A stretch of DNA of 64,000 bases. Source: CAYYKK01 sp046351395. GTDB lineage: Bacteria; Myxococcota_A; Polyangia; Polyangiales; Polyangiaceae. The stretch is taken from the NCBI GenBank assembly GCA_046351395.1, contig JAXLYP010000006.1, positions 327,065-391,064 of the forward strand, written 5' to 3'. Of the stretch, positions 52,083 to 61,004 are shown one piece after another (positions within the stretch are counted from its first letter, which is position 1; every line of letters starts with the position of its first letter). The notes under the pieces were generated by a model, which made no database searches, was not told the DNA's origin, and saw only the letters and a program-made list of their open reading frames with translations. Both the position numbers and the translations under genes were made by a program.

Positions 52083-52688
52083 ATGGATGGTCATCGCCGC
52101 AAGAAGCTTCTGTACCACCTCACCGCGCTGGCGAACCTCCCGAGCATTCTCAACAAGGGGCTCCAGTCCCGCAAAGCTCTGACGCATAGCTTCGTTGAGT
52201 TCGAGGACGTTGCCGATCCGAGCATCCTCACCGGGCGCGCTGACCACAGGCTCGATACCTTTGTCCCGTTCCATTTTCTCCCGCGCAATCCATTCGACTA
52301 TGCCGTAGTGAAGCGTCGCACACGAGAACAGTTTGTCCTCATTGCCGTCCAGCGAACCGTCGCTGCATCGAAGGAATGGCGCATCGTTCCGCGCCATCCG
52401 CTGGCTGATGGCGACGAACCCGAGATCCTCGGCTGGGCGGACGGTATCGCAGCTATTGATTGGGAGCAGATGGACAAAGACGAGCGCGACTATGACACCG
52501 ATCATGATTGCAAAATGGTTTGCATGGCAGAGGCTCTCAGCCCGAAAGCCGTAACAGTCGCCGACTTCCATTCCATCTTCGTCGCGACCCCTGCGACAGA
52601 GTCAGCCGTGAAGCGCGCCTTGGCTGGCTGCCGATCAAAGCCATTTGTTAACGTAAATCCAAAGATGTTTCCGAGTGGAGCGCGGTGA
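52083..52688 (+). CDS. darT: DarT-like ADP-ribosyltransferase toxin (DUF4433)
   Basis: 201 residues. The DarT fold signature is visible: LLYHLTALANLPSILNKGLQ at the N-terminus with the NAD-contacting His12, FVPFHFLPRNPFDYAVVKRR, and KMVCMAEALSPKAV with Glu150, which I take as the catalytic Glu (family AE-[VL]-L motif). DarT modifies DNA bases with ADP-ribose and blocks replication, working as a toxin and as anti-phage defence. The gene has a GGGGGAG ribosome binding site and its TGA overlaps the GTG of the antitoxin (GTGA), as expected for a darTG operon. The coding sequence is visibly less GC-rich than the neighbours. Confidence 0.9.
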   Translation: MDGHRRKKLLYHLTALANLPSILNKGLQSRKALTHSFVEFEDVADPSILTGRADHRLDTFVPFHFLPRNPFDYAVVKRRTREQFVLIAVQRTVAASKEWRIVPRHPLADGDEPEILGWADGIAAIDWEQMDKDERDYDTDHDCKMVCMAEALSPKAVTVADFHSIFVATPATESAVKRALAGCRSKPFVNVNPKMFPSGAR

Positions 52689-53788
52689 GTGTGATGCTCC
52701 GCTTCATGCGTGGCAATCTGTTCGACAGCGAGGCTGAGGCACTCGTCAACACGGTCAACTGCGTGGGTGTCATGGGCAAGGGCATCGCGTATCAATTTCG
52801 CAGGGCATACCCGGAGATGTTCGCCAACTACGAACGACTCTGCAGGCAAGGTCAAGTTCGAATCGGCGAGGTCACTAGCTTCCAAGAAAAGGGCCGAACG
52901 ATAGTGAACTTTCCCACGAAGACACATTGGCGCGCTCCTTCACGACTCGAAGATGTCAGAGCCGGGCTGGATTCCCTGCGCACGTTCATTGTGGAGAAGT
53001 CCGTCCCATCGATTGCGTTACCGCCGCTCGGATGTGGCAACGGGGGCTTGGCATGGAATGACGTCCGAGAGGCCATCGAGAGTAGTTTAGCCGACCTTGC
53101 ACACGTTACCGTCGAAGTCTACGAGCCAATCGCCAGATTCGAATCAAAGGTCGCACGCGAGCCCAGGCTTTCGCTGGGGCATTTTGTCGTGGTTGCGCTG
53201 CGGCAAGAACTCTCGCATCCTAGCAAAATCGCACTCCAGAAGGCCGCCTACTTTTTCAATGTATTCTGGGGCGAACCATATTTCAAATTCACCGCTTACC
53301 GATTCGGCCCGTATTCGTTGGCACTTGATCCGATGTTCAATACGATTCGGGATTATTTATCTTACTCGAAACTGTCGACAGAGGACATGCTGCGCGACGG
53401 AATCGCCCGAAAATTGAGCGGACACGACGGCGACCGCTTGAGATCGATGTTGGTCAAGGTATCCGAGACTGCGTCGTTTTGCAACCAACGGGCACCCCGC
53501 TTGGAGGTGCTGGCGACGACTCATGCCGTTGTTTCGCAGCATCCAGGCTGCCATGTCGAGGAGATAGTCAAGCGTTTCCTGGATTGGTCGCAAGAGAAGA
53601 AGGAGCGGTTCACGCGTGCGGACGTGCTGATGGCCATCACCGAGCTTGAGACCGTCGGACTGCTGCGAAAGACGTTGCTGGGCTACGAAGTGCTGACCCA
53701 AGGTGGAATGGTCGCACCGAATGCAACGCGGCCCCAAGATTACGCCGCACGTCCAACCAAGAAGAAGGCACGGCCGACGCGTCTTTGA
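52685..53788 (+). CDS. darG: DarG-like macrodomain antitoxin
   Basis: 367 residues. The N-terminal macrodomain (about 1-155) contains GNLFDSEAEALVNTVNCVGV, GKGIAYQFRRAYPEM, NFPTKTHWRAPSRLED with Lys79 at the position of the catalytic Lys of DarG, and SIALPPLGCGNGGLAW. The C-terminal domain (about 165-350) holds KIALQKAAYFFNVFWGEPYF and RFGPYSLALDPMF, the region that in DarG binds and blocks the toxin. The macrodomain removes ADP-ribose from DNA. A macrodomain rather than a NADAR domain places it with the DarTG2 type. GTG 52685 overlaps darT; an ATG at 52694 is an alternative. Confidence 0.9.
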   Translation: MSVMLRFMRGNLFDSEAEALVNTVNCVGVMGKGIAYQFRRAYPEMFANYERLCRQGQVRIGEVTSFQEKGRTIVNFPTKTHWRAPSRLEDVRAGLDSLRTFIVEKSVPSIALPPLGCGNGGLAWNDVREAIESSLADLAHVTVEVYEPIARFESKVAREPRLSLGHFVVVALRQELSHPSKIALQKAAYFFNVFWGEPYFKFTAYRFGPYSLALDPMFNTIRDYLSYSKLSTEDMLRDGIARKLSGHDGDRLRSMLVKVSETASFCNQRAPRLEVLATTHAVVSQHPGCHVEEIVKRFLDWSQEKKERFTRADVLMAITELETVGLLRKTLLGYEVLTQGGMVAPNATRPQDYAARPTKKKARPTRL

Positions 53789-53857
53789 GTCTTGAAGCAC
53801 AGGTCCACCTGGCACACTCGCGGATCCTCATCAACGCTGATCTCATTAGGCAGCCTG

Positions 53858-55318
53858 TCACCTCTGACTCACGAGATCCACGTCGCCGTCCTCAGATACG
53901 ACGACACAAAGGGCCTCCTGTCGCGTTGCGACGTACCGACACGCTGAGTTGTAGCGCGCCCCTCGCGCGGGATCGCCAACATCCGGGCCTGCAATCCCGT
54001 CAAGGATCGCACCAATAGCGAAGCAGGTACACTCCCAATCGACAAGCACCGCTCCGTCAACCGCTCCAACCGTCGGAGGTAGTTCCGACACGGGACGCGG
54101 CTCGATACACAGAGCTTGTCCGCTCAGCCGTTCGGCTTCGGCTTCAGCATCGGCCGCAATCACAAGCATTGTTCCGTGTGCCTGATCCATCGCCAGCTCC
54201 ACCGCTTTCCAAATGCGATGGATTTGTTCAGTCGTGACGCTGGGTCTCAACGCGCGCGCGCGGTTCTCCAGGTCTTGACGACGAAGCCGTGCGCGCGGAC
54301 GGGACGGAATCCCGAGCGCGCAGTCCATCAATGCTCTTGATCCGTGCCAGAGCGACCACTTGCCGTGTCCGGTGAACTTTACGCGGAAGGCATGCTCTGG
54401 GACAAGCTTGACGACGCCGCTCAGCCCCTCAGGACCAGCGCATATCCAGTCCCGGTCGGGCGACACCTCAAGCAGCTTCCGAATCGCCTTGTATGATGTA
54501 AGCTGAACCGGTCTCCTTAGGCGCAGGTCGAAGTCGAGCTCTTCGTCCGCAACAAAGGCGATACTGCCCCGAATCGGGGCGCCCTCATACCGCAGCAGCG
54601 CGATGCGGTTCAACGGGTTGAATATCGGAAGCATGTGGGGCAATCCCGCGGCTTCGGGGACCGCTCCACATAATTCGTAGCCAGCCCGCACGAGGCGCTT
54701 TTGAGTGTCGCCGAGCCCGAGCGTTTCTCGTCCCTCAGGCGTAAGAACGTGATCCACTCCAAGCAAAACACCGCGGGGAACTGGCATTTGCAAGACGCGC
54801 TCCGTCTGAAAAAGCAGCTCTTCGATCGCGCATTCCAGAAGGCTGAGGCTTGTTTGCCCGTCGTGTTCGTCTGCCTTTGCAACCCGAAAGCACTCAGAAT
54901 CAGATCTTGTGACGCTCAGCGTCACAAAGACAGCCTTCTGCTGAGTTTGAACAGCGTGACTAACGAAGTGCTCTTTGTCCTTGTTCCGCGCATTCAGCCA
55001 CCGCCGGAAATGGCCCCTAGCCCGGCGACTGCACGCATGGCTCTCGGTAGGATTCGCAGCCCCGAAAAACAAACGAAGTTCCGCCTCGAGTTCGCTAGGC
55101 GTGGCGCTCAGAGCGATGGGCCTCGCGTGTGGGGCCAGGAACTCGAAAGACTCGTCAGTGGGCCCTCGGACGATTAGTGCACAACCCATCGCGTTTGACA
55201 GCTCCAACGACTCGGCCAGCATCGCGGCATGGCTGGACAACGCTTGAAGAACGTCTTGCTCTCCGGGCCACAGCGCGTAGTCGGATGCGGCGGAGCTGTT
55301 TGCCTCAGCGCGATTCAC
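53858..55318 (-). CDS. DisA_N (diadenylate cyclase)-like domain protein
   Basis: About 486 residues from GTG 55318 (start uncertain; the frame is open to 55483). The N-terminal 330 residues are unfamiliar and may be a sensor region (GVLLGVDHVLTPEGRETLGL, LLRYEGAPIRGSIAFVADEE). The C-terminal 150 residues have the DAC pattern: DQAHGTMLVIAADAEAEAER, DGAVLVDWECTCFAIGAILD and GARYNSACRYVATRQEALCV then VVVSEDGDVDLV. The DGA motif is intact and the RHR motif is replaced by RYN, as in the DAC-like proteins recorded from conflict islands. A cyclic-nucleotide synthase or sensor in defence is inferred. It is convergent with darG, with a 70-bp gap. Confidence 0.75.
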   Translation of the reverse strand: MNRAEANSSAASDYALWPGEQDVLQALSSHAAMLAESLELSNAMGCALIVRGPTDESFEFLAPHARPIALSATPSELEAELRLFFGAANPTESHACSRRARGHFRRWLNARNKDKEHFVSHAVQTQQKAVFVTLSVTRSDSECFRVAKADEHDGQTSLSLLECAIEELLFQTERVLQMPVPRGVLLGVDHVLTPEGRETLGLGDTQKRLVRAGYELCGAVPEAAGLPHMLPIFNPLNRIALLRYEGAPIRGSIAFVADEELDFDLRLRRPVQLTSYKAIRKLLEVSPDRDWICAGPEGLSGVVKLVPEHAFRVKFTGHGKWSLWHGSRALMDCALGIPSRPRARLRRQDLENRARALRPSVTTEQIHRIWKAVELAMDQAHGTMLVIAADAEAEAERLSGQALCIEPRPVSELPPTVGAVDGAVLVDWECTCFAIGAILDGIAGPDVGDPARGARYNSACRYVATRQEALCVVVSEDGDVDLVSQR

Positions 55319-55592
55319 TGGACGGGAGCTTTCGCGCGACGGTTCATAGCCGGCTGAGTATCGCGACGGCCAACTGAGGTCTCCGGTCTGTCGCGCCGCG
55401 CGCTCGGCACAACGAGCAGATGCCGTGACGCTCTTGGGCAGTGGTGCGTCGGCCCCCCGCTCGGGCGGGGCGCGCGGCTGCACCGATCACGGCCACCCTG
55501 GGGAGGGCGCGGAACGGGGGCCCCGCTGCTGGAGCGATCGGAACGTGGAAGGCGAACGGATCCGGAGCAATGTGCTCTGCAATGACGTTGGT

Positions 55593-56693
55593 TCATGTTG
55601 CCCTCGCTGCGTCGAAGAGGTTCGTGCCGCCATCATCCAATGCTGTTTGCAGCCTATTAATCGTGTCGTGCAGGGGATCACCCAACCTGGATCGGGGAGG
55701 TGACGGCGGTGATCGCGAACCGGACTGCGCCGAGCCTTCCGTCGGGCAAGGATGAGTGCGAGAGTCCAGCTCCCTCCGCATGCGGATCGCGGAACATGCC
55801 ACCGCGATCACCACTCCAACCGCGCCCCCAACTCGCGCAGCCTCCGCCGTCTCACCTCGAAGTCCGGCATCCATCGCTCCACCACCCTCGTACGCGCGGC
55901 CGAGCATGTCGGGCTCGGATAGGTTCGCGTTCCGGAGATCGACCTTCGAGAAGTGCTGCACCAGCCGCCCGAGCACGACGTCGCGGTTCTTCGCGTCCCC
56001 AAGCTTCCGCGCGTCGTTGAAGTCGATCCCCGCAAGGATACCCTCAAGCGCGGGGTTCTGGTGCTTGAGCGCCGAGCACGCCTTGTTGAGCGTCTCGCCG
56101 ATGTCGGTCGCCGCCTTCCTCACGGCGGACCAGCGCGCCCGCGGCGGCACGAAGAACGGGTGCTCGTCCTTGTCCTCGGGATCGAGCCCCTCGGCGACGA
56201 GCGCGTCGCACTCCTCGTCGAACCGATCCGAAAGGCGCTTCAGGAACAGGAGCCTAAAGATGAACCCCCTGTAGTCCGAAGAGTCGATCGAGCCGCGGAG
56301 GATGTCCGCCGCGCTCCAGAGGTACCGCTCGAGTGCGTCGACTGTGAGCTTCCCGGCGGTCGGGAGCTCGACGGACTCGGGCGCGGCGCGCATTCCGTTC
56401 GTGGCCTTGGGCGGCTTCGTGGGCGCTGCCGTGGTCACACCCGTGAGGCGGGCGATGAGGGCCGCCTTCTCCTTGCCGGAATCGTCGAGGCCGAGGGGGC
56501 GGCAGAGCTCCTTCAGGCGGTCGGGGGCGTAGGGCGCGAGGATGGCGTCGAGGGTGGCCTTCTTCAATACGGCCACGGCCTCGACGAGCTGGTCGCGCAC
56601 GCTGCGGTCGGCGACGGTGAGGTTGTGCTCGGCACCGACGGCGAGGAGCTCGTCGCGGGAGAACTGGTGGAGGACGTCTCGCTTGGCGGGCAT
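55593..56693 (-). pseudogene. Truncated type I restriction-modification methylase (HsdM), 5' part
   Basis: The first 100 residues contain an unusual SAP-like charged region. Residues 115-268 match the HsdM N-terminal helical domain: LERYLWSAADILRGSIDSSD, YRGFIFRLLFLKRLSDRFDE, then NKACSALKHQNPALEGILAG and LSEPDMLGRAYE. In a normal HsdM this is followed by the methylase domain (the EYLLEKFA and GEFYTP-type motifs), but here family sequence ends at about 55886 and the frame runs into an unrelated tail with Arg- and Gly-rich stretches. In a neighbouring frame the fragment MPDFEVRRRRLRELGARLEW ends at 55808. I see no hsdR or hsdS. Confidence 0.75.
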
Positions 56694-56849
56694 TGGAGGG
56701 CGGTGGTGCTACGCCAGACTTCCTATTCGGGCGACGAAGCGGCAGTCGGCGGATTGCGCGGTGATCCAGGCGGCGGTTCAGGAAGGACCAGGGCCTGGGG
56801 CTCCCGATCGACGTCCACCGAAATGGCGACGATCGGCACGGTTCCAGTG

Positions 56850-59090
56850 TCATCCCATGAGAGGCTGAAAGTGGGCTGTGGGCTGGCCGACGCCGCCTTC
56901 AGTGTCCAGAGTTGCGCCTCCTTCCTTGGGCTCCGGGACCCGCCATCGGGAACTGGAACGACGACGAGGTAGCGACCGAGCACCTTTCATTGCGGAGACA
57001 AGGCTCTCAAACTCATCCGTGTTTCCATGGATTCCCCCTACCCGTTGGCACCGAGAGACCACGTGCGTGCGGCCATCAGGCGCGTTCTCCAACGTAGTGA
57101 AGTTACTGCCGGGCCAGGCAGTTTCGCAGATATTCCGCTCGGACACCAGAGCCTGGAGAATGTCGGCAAGTTCGCATGGCAGTGGGCGAATCGGTTCGAG
57201 CCCCCAGGGGCGGAGGAAGGGACGGAGTTCTTCGAAGCGTCGCTTCGCAAGCTCAGCATCGTCGGCAGTGTCGTATTGCAGCGCTTTCTCGTAGGAACGA
57301 AGCGCGCTGAGTGGCCGAGTCGCCGCGGGGTAACGGCCAGTGACAGCCGATGCTTCTGCGATGCACTCCGGGAGCGAGGCACACTTCGAAGGGCTACCAC
57401 ACCGGGATTCCTCGGGACCTGAGTCCAGCCCGAGAGACGGGCGCGGCCCCCGTTGGACCCAAGTGACAAAATTGGCTGCGGGAGAGACAGAGCATTTTCC
57501 ATCCGCCCACTGGAGTGGGGTAGACGCAACATTGCCAGCAATCAGCTTGACCTGGGCGCATACCCTACGTGCTCCGCCGGCGAGTGACAGAGGGAATTCG
57601 AGCGTGAACAGGTTTGATCCCGGAAGCGGAATGAGCGGTGGCGCGACACTCTCCAGTCCGTACCCTGCATAATGGTCTGAGGTGGCCCCCGCTACCCACA
57701 CTTTGCCAGCTATTAGCGCGACAGGCTCGGCGCAAAGCCGCGTAGTGCTCGATTGGCCGTCGACTCTGTCTAGTCTTGACGGCACGAGCCAGCATCCTTC
57801 GAGCGCGTGGTTGAGCACACCAATTGTCGGCCTGTCGCCGGCCGCCTGCTCCGACACGGATGCCGCGCGCGTTGACGTGCTCGGAGCTCCCGATCGCGCT
57901 TGGACGCTAGTATGCGGCTGCACCGCCGAGTCGCCCGAACTCCCGACAAGAAAATTGGCCAGCGCGGCGATGCCAGCCGCCAGGGCAATGGCCAGCCCGA
58001 TGCCGATGAGGAGTTTCGCCCGGAGCGGGACTCGGGCACCCCTATCAGAGGACTCCCGAGTGGACGCGATGGCTGGGAGGGGTGCGGCTGGCGTGGGAGC
58101 GACTGCGTGCGTCAGGGCCTTTCCGGCGCCGCGCCTGGGGCTACCGGATGGAGGTCTTGCGGCCCTCCGCTTCGAGTCTTTGGAGCTCGCTTCGCCACGC
58201 GGGAGTGCCGGTGCACTTCGCGACGGTATTGGTTTGACACCCTCGAGGTGAGCGTCGGATTTTTGTTGGATGGGTTCCGTCTGTGTCGGTCGATCGGCCG
58301 TCCCCCTTCGTTCGATGTCCTCCCATATCCTCGCAGCGTCGACCCCCTGATTGAATAGCGGTGGATCCCCAGGGTCTCCGTAGTGATGCATCGCGATCAG
58401 TTCGAGCGATGCGGAGAAGACGGGGCTGCCACTGGACCCACCTTTAGTCGGAGCCTGGTACCTAATTCTGGAGCGATTCGCAGCCGTAATGCGCTCCATA
58501 CTCAGACGGAGAGGCTGTCCTTCCGGGTGATGAAGGACCATCACCCACGCACCCACTGAACTCGCGCTATGAGGCGCAGGCCCAACCCAGCCGCGCCTGG
58601 GGCCTGGTTCTTCGATCTCGGCGAGTGCGTAGTCCAACACGCTCGGAGCGTGCGACATGGACTGAGCCTCGTCATTTGCGGGCGGGCTGCTCGCGATGAC
58701 GCGCCCGATCTTGAGCGGCCTCGCGGCGGTCTTGGATCCGAGATCCAACTCCAGTACGAAGTGATCCCCTTCGCGGGCCTTCCCGACCAGGACGTGGTGA
58801 CACGTCAACACACGCCCTTCGCCTACGAGGAACCCGGTCCCAATGGGGCGGCGCCCACCACCCCTACTGACCAAGGAGACACGTCCGACGACACGGACGA
58901 GTGCTGGCAGGCGGGTCGCGAAATCGTGGGCCGGTATCGGGAGATTGTACTTCGAGAGGAACGCTTCGAAGCCCGTATCGTCCCCCGCAGGCATGGTCGT
59001 GCTCTGTAGACCACCGGCCGCACCGAGATGCTCGCGGATCAGATCCCGAGCAAGATCCAGCGCCTCTCTGGTTTGCTCATCGTCGCTCAT
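56850..59090 (-). CDS. Membrane-anchored trypsin-like protease with C-terminal sensor
   Basis: 746 residues. After a short helical start (about 1-50) comes a trypsin-like domain with His98 or His99 in LTCHHVL, Asp153 in SVLDYALAEI and Ser220 in KGGSSGSPVF. This protease form is used as an effector in bacterial conflict systems. A long Ser/Pro-rich linker and one membrane helix (AKLLIGIGLAIALAAGIAAL) lead to an extracytoplasmic domain of about 330 residues with several cysteines and ending in a Cys-containing region. ATG 59090 lies 3 bp from the stop of a degraded upstream frame. Target unknown. Confidence 0.82.
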   Translation of the reverse strand: MSDDEQTREALDLARDLIREHLGAAGGLQSTTMPAGDDTGFEAFLSKYNLPIPAHDFATRLPALVRVVGRVSLVSRGGGRRPIGTGFLVGEGRVLTCHHVLVGKAREGDHFVLELDLGSKTAARPLKIGRVIASSPPANDEAQSMSHAPSVLDYALAEIEEPGPRRGWVGPAPHSASSVGAWVMVLHHPEGQPLRLSMERITAANRSRIRYQAPTKGGSSGSPVFSASLELIAMHHYGDPGDPPLFNQGVDAARIWEDIERRGTADRPTQTEPIQQKSDAHLEGVKPIPSRSAPALPRGEASSKDSKRRAARPPSGSPRRGAGKALTHAVAPTPAAPLPAIASTRESSDRGARVPLRAKLLIGIGLAIALAAGIAALANFLVGSSGDSAVQPHTSVQARSGAPSTSTRAASVSEQAAGDRPTIGVLNHALEGCWLVPSRLDRVDGQSSTTRLCAEPVALIAGKVWVAGATSDHYAGYGLESVAPPLIPLPGSNLFTLEFPLSLAGGARRVCAQVKLIAGNVASTPLQWADGKCSVSPAANFVTWVQRGPRPSLGLDSGPEESRCGSPSKCASLPECIAEASAVTGRYPAATRPLSALRSYEKALQYDTADDAELAKRRFEELRPFLRPWGLEPIRPLPCELADILQALVSERNICETAWPGSNFTTLENAPDGRTHVVSRCQRVGGIHGNTDEFESLVSAMKGARSLPRRRSSSRWRVPEPKEGGATLDTEGGVGQPTAHFQPLMG

Positions 59091-59091
59091 A

Positions 59092-59982
59092 TCAGCCCAA
59101 CTCGCCCGAGATGTCGAAGTCGCGAAGCAGACTCAGGGCGCGCTCCACAGCTCGGGTCCTTTGCGATCCTCGCGACCGAGTTGGCGAGCATCCCAGCTCT
59201 GCCTCGCCCCGCGCCCCCCCCCAGCAAATGTTGGCGCGGGCAGGAGCAGATGCTCTCTGCGGGTTCGTGCGCGGCTCTTGCGCGTTCGACATAGCCAGGG
59301 CTGGACCTTCCTCGCGTTGAGCACGTGCGCTGCGCGTCGCTGGGAGGATCCGCCATGGCGGCGCAGTCACTGGCGCGTGACCCTGCGGGCCGAGGTGGCC
59401 CAGAACCAGCTGATCGCCGCAGGGCTCGACGATCCAGACGAGGTCGAGTTGCGGGTGGATCTCCGCGATGTACATCAGCGAGCTGGGTTGCCGTGGATGC
59501 TTGCCGAAGTCGCGGAAGTTCCACGTCGCGATCATCAACAGGTCGGACCGCTGGCGCGGCAGCTTGCACGCGGCGATGCGGGCGCGCAGCTCCTCGATCC
59601 CGGGCGTCGATCGCGTCCCCCAATCCATCGACCGTCCGCGACGATACCCTAGCCCGCCCGTCACCGCTCCGGCTTCTTCTTCCCCCTCACCCCCCGCGGC
59701 CCGCGCGCCGCTGATCGCCCGCCGCGCCGCGACGAGCACCGGCTCGAGCGTCTCCAAGATGGTGATCTCCCGCCCGATCCCCTCGAGCGCCTCCTCCGCG
59801 TGCTGCCACGCCCCGCGGTGCCCCACCGTGCCCAGCGTCGACGCCGACGCGAGCTCGATCGCCGTCAGGCTCGCGCCGATCCGCTGGAGCCGCGCGAGTT
59901 TCGTCGACGACGGGTGCTGCGATGCCACCTCCGCTCGATACATGGCGCGAACGATCCCGAGCAGATCGCGGACCGCGGGCAT
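59092..59982 (-). pseudogene. Degraded locus: helical protein and EEP-nuclease remnant
   Basis: Residues 1-90 (from ATG 59982) form a helical protein-like stretch (AVRDLLGIVRAMYRAEVASQ, IGREITILETLEPVLVAARR). Upstream DNA continues it in a shifted frame (DHGWCSRDEALP). A second segment reads SDLLMIATWNFRDFG and LMYIAEIHPQLDLVWIVEPC, the start of an endonuclease/exonuclease/phosphatase domain, but the rest of that domain is missing. The end (AVERALSLLRDFDISGELG) joins protein-like codons in yet another frame (MLANSVARIAKDPS). Several indels or deletions have happened. Functions are lost or unreadable. Confidence 0.5.
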
Positions 59983-60282
59983 CGGCAGCGCCTCGTCGCG
60001 AGAGCACCACCCGTGATCGCGCGACGCGCGTCAGCGTCATCTGGTCGGACGCTGATCCGGGTCGGACATCGTCCGCCGGCCCCACCCGCATCGAAAAAAG
60101 TGCCCGCTCCGTGCCTTGGGGGACCTTGGCCTCAGAGCGACGCCGCGCGATTTCAGCAGAACCGTTCGTCCTCGTCCAGAGCGCCCAGAACAGCACCCTT
60201 GCTCATCGGTCGATGTTGACCGGGATGTGAGAAGTGAGAACGCTCCCGAAAGCAGCCGGAATCCGCGCCAACGGGCTCCGCC

Positions 60283-60761
60283 GCGCTCTTCAGAGCACTC
60301 GGTCCCCCGAAAACCGGCGCCGAGGTGCTCTCCGGAGCACTTGGTCGCCACACAGCCGATCCCGAAGTGCTCTCCAGAGCGCTCGCACCACCGAAAACCG
60401 GCGCCCAAGTGCTCTCTAGAGCACTCGGACCACCGAAAAACCCGCGCCAAAGTGCTCTCCAGAGCACTCCACCCTCCGAAATCCGGCGCCGAAGTGCTCT
60501 CCAGAGCACTCCGCCCTCCGAAGTCGGGTCCCGAAGTGCTCTCCAGAGCACTCTGCCCTCCGAAATCCGGCGCCGAAGCGCACTCCAGAGCAGTCCGGCC
60601 CCCGAAATCCGGCCCCGGAGTGCTCCCCAGAGCACTTCGACCCCTGAAATCCGGCACCGAAGTGCTTGCCAGAGCACTTCGACCCCTGAAATCCGGCACC
60701 GAAGTGCTTGCCAGAGCACTCCAACCCCCGAAATCCGGTTACACCGCGCTCTCCACAGCAC
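60283..60761. repeat. Tandem array of twelve 42-bp hairpin units
   Basis: Twelve copies of a palindromic core, consensus GTGCTCTCCAGAGCAC (7-bp stem, CC loop; 8-bp with flanking A/T), lie at 60283, 60325, 60367, 60409, 60452, 60494, 60536, 60578, 60620, 60662, 60704 and 60746. The spacing is 42 bp, with one 43. The 24- to 26-bp linkers are also related to each other (CCGCCCTCCGAAATCCGGCG and variants). Cores H4 to H7 keep perfect stems, while the outer cores have mismatches, so the array seems to have degenerated from the edges. The frame is open for long stretches on both strands simply because 42 is a multiple of 3. No cas gene is near. Confidence 0.9.
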
Positions 60762-61004
60762 TTCTCGCCGAAATTCCGACCCCGGACGATTTCTTCGTCC
60801 GGTCGTGTCGCCTTCGTCGATCTCGATCCGAAATACACCTTGAAGGGTGCAGCACCAGACGGCCACGACGGCCGGGTGGGCGTGCTGCGCCCGGAGCCTG
60901 ACGAGGCCGCGTCCGGCGATGACGTGTCCGCGCGCATGGTGCGCGCGGACGGGTCGTCGCGACACGGGCGAGGTGCGCCTAGCTCCAGCTCACGGAGACC
61001 CGTC
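60762..61004. other. Region between the hairpin array and the HerA unit
   Basis: Contains a separate perfect 8-bp hairpin (CCGGACGA-loop TTTCT-TCGTCCGG, 60782-60802) just after the array, with no T-tract. The remaining roughly 200 bp hold no gene I can support. The bases before 61005 (ACGGAGACCCGTC) include a weak ribosome binding site. Confidence 0.6.

Noticed and set aside
60283..60761. CRISPR-like array reading of the hairpin units
   Set aside because: The segments between the palindromic cores are related to each other instead of being unique spacers, no leader or cas genes are seen, and the cores are too short (16-18 bp).
60037..60843. Long ORFs across the array on both strands (minus 60037-60699, plus 60325-60843)
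   Set aside because: Open only because a stop-free 42-bp unit is a multiple of three; sequence is repetitive in all frames.
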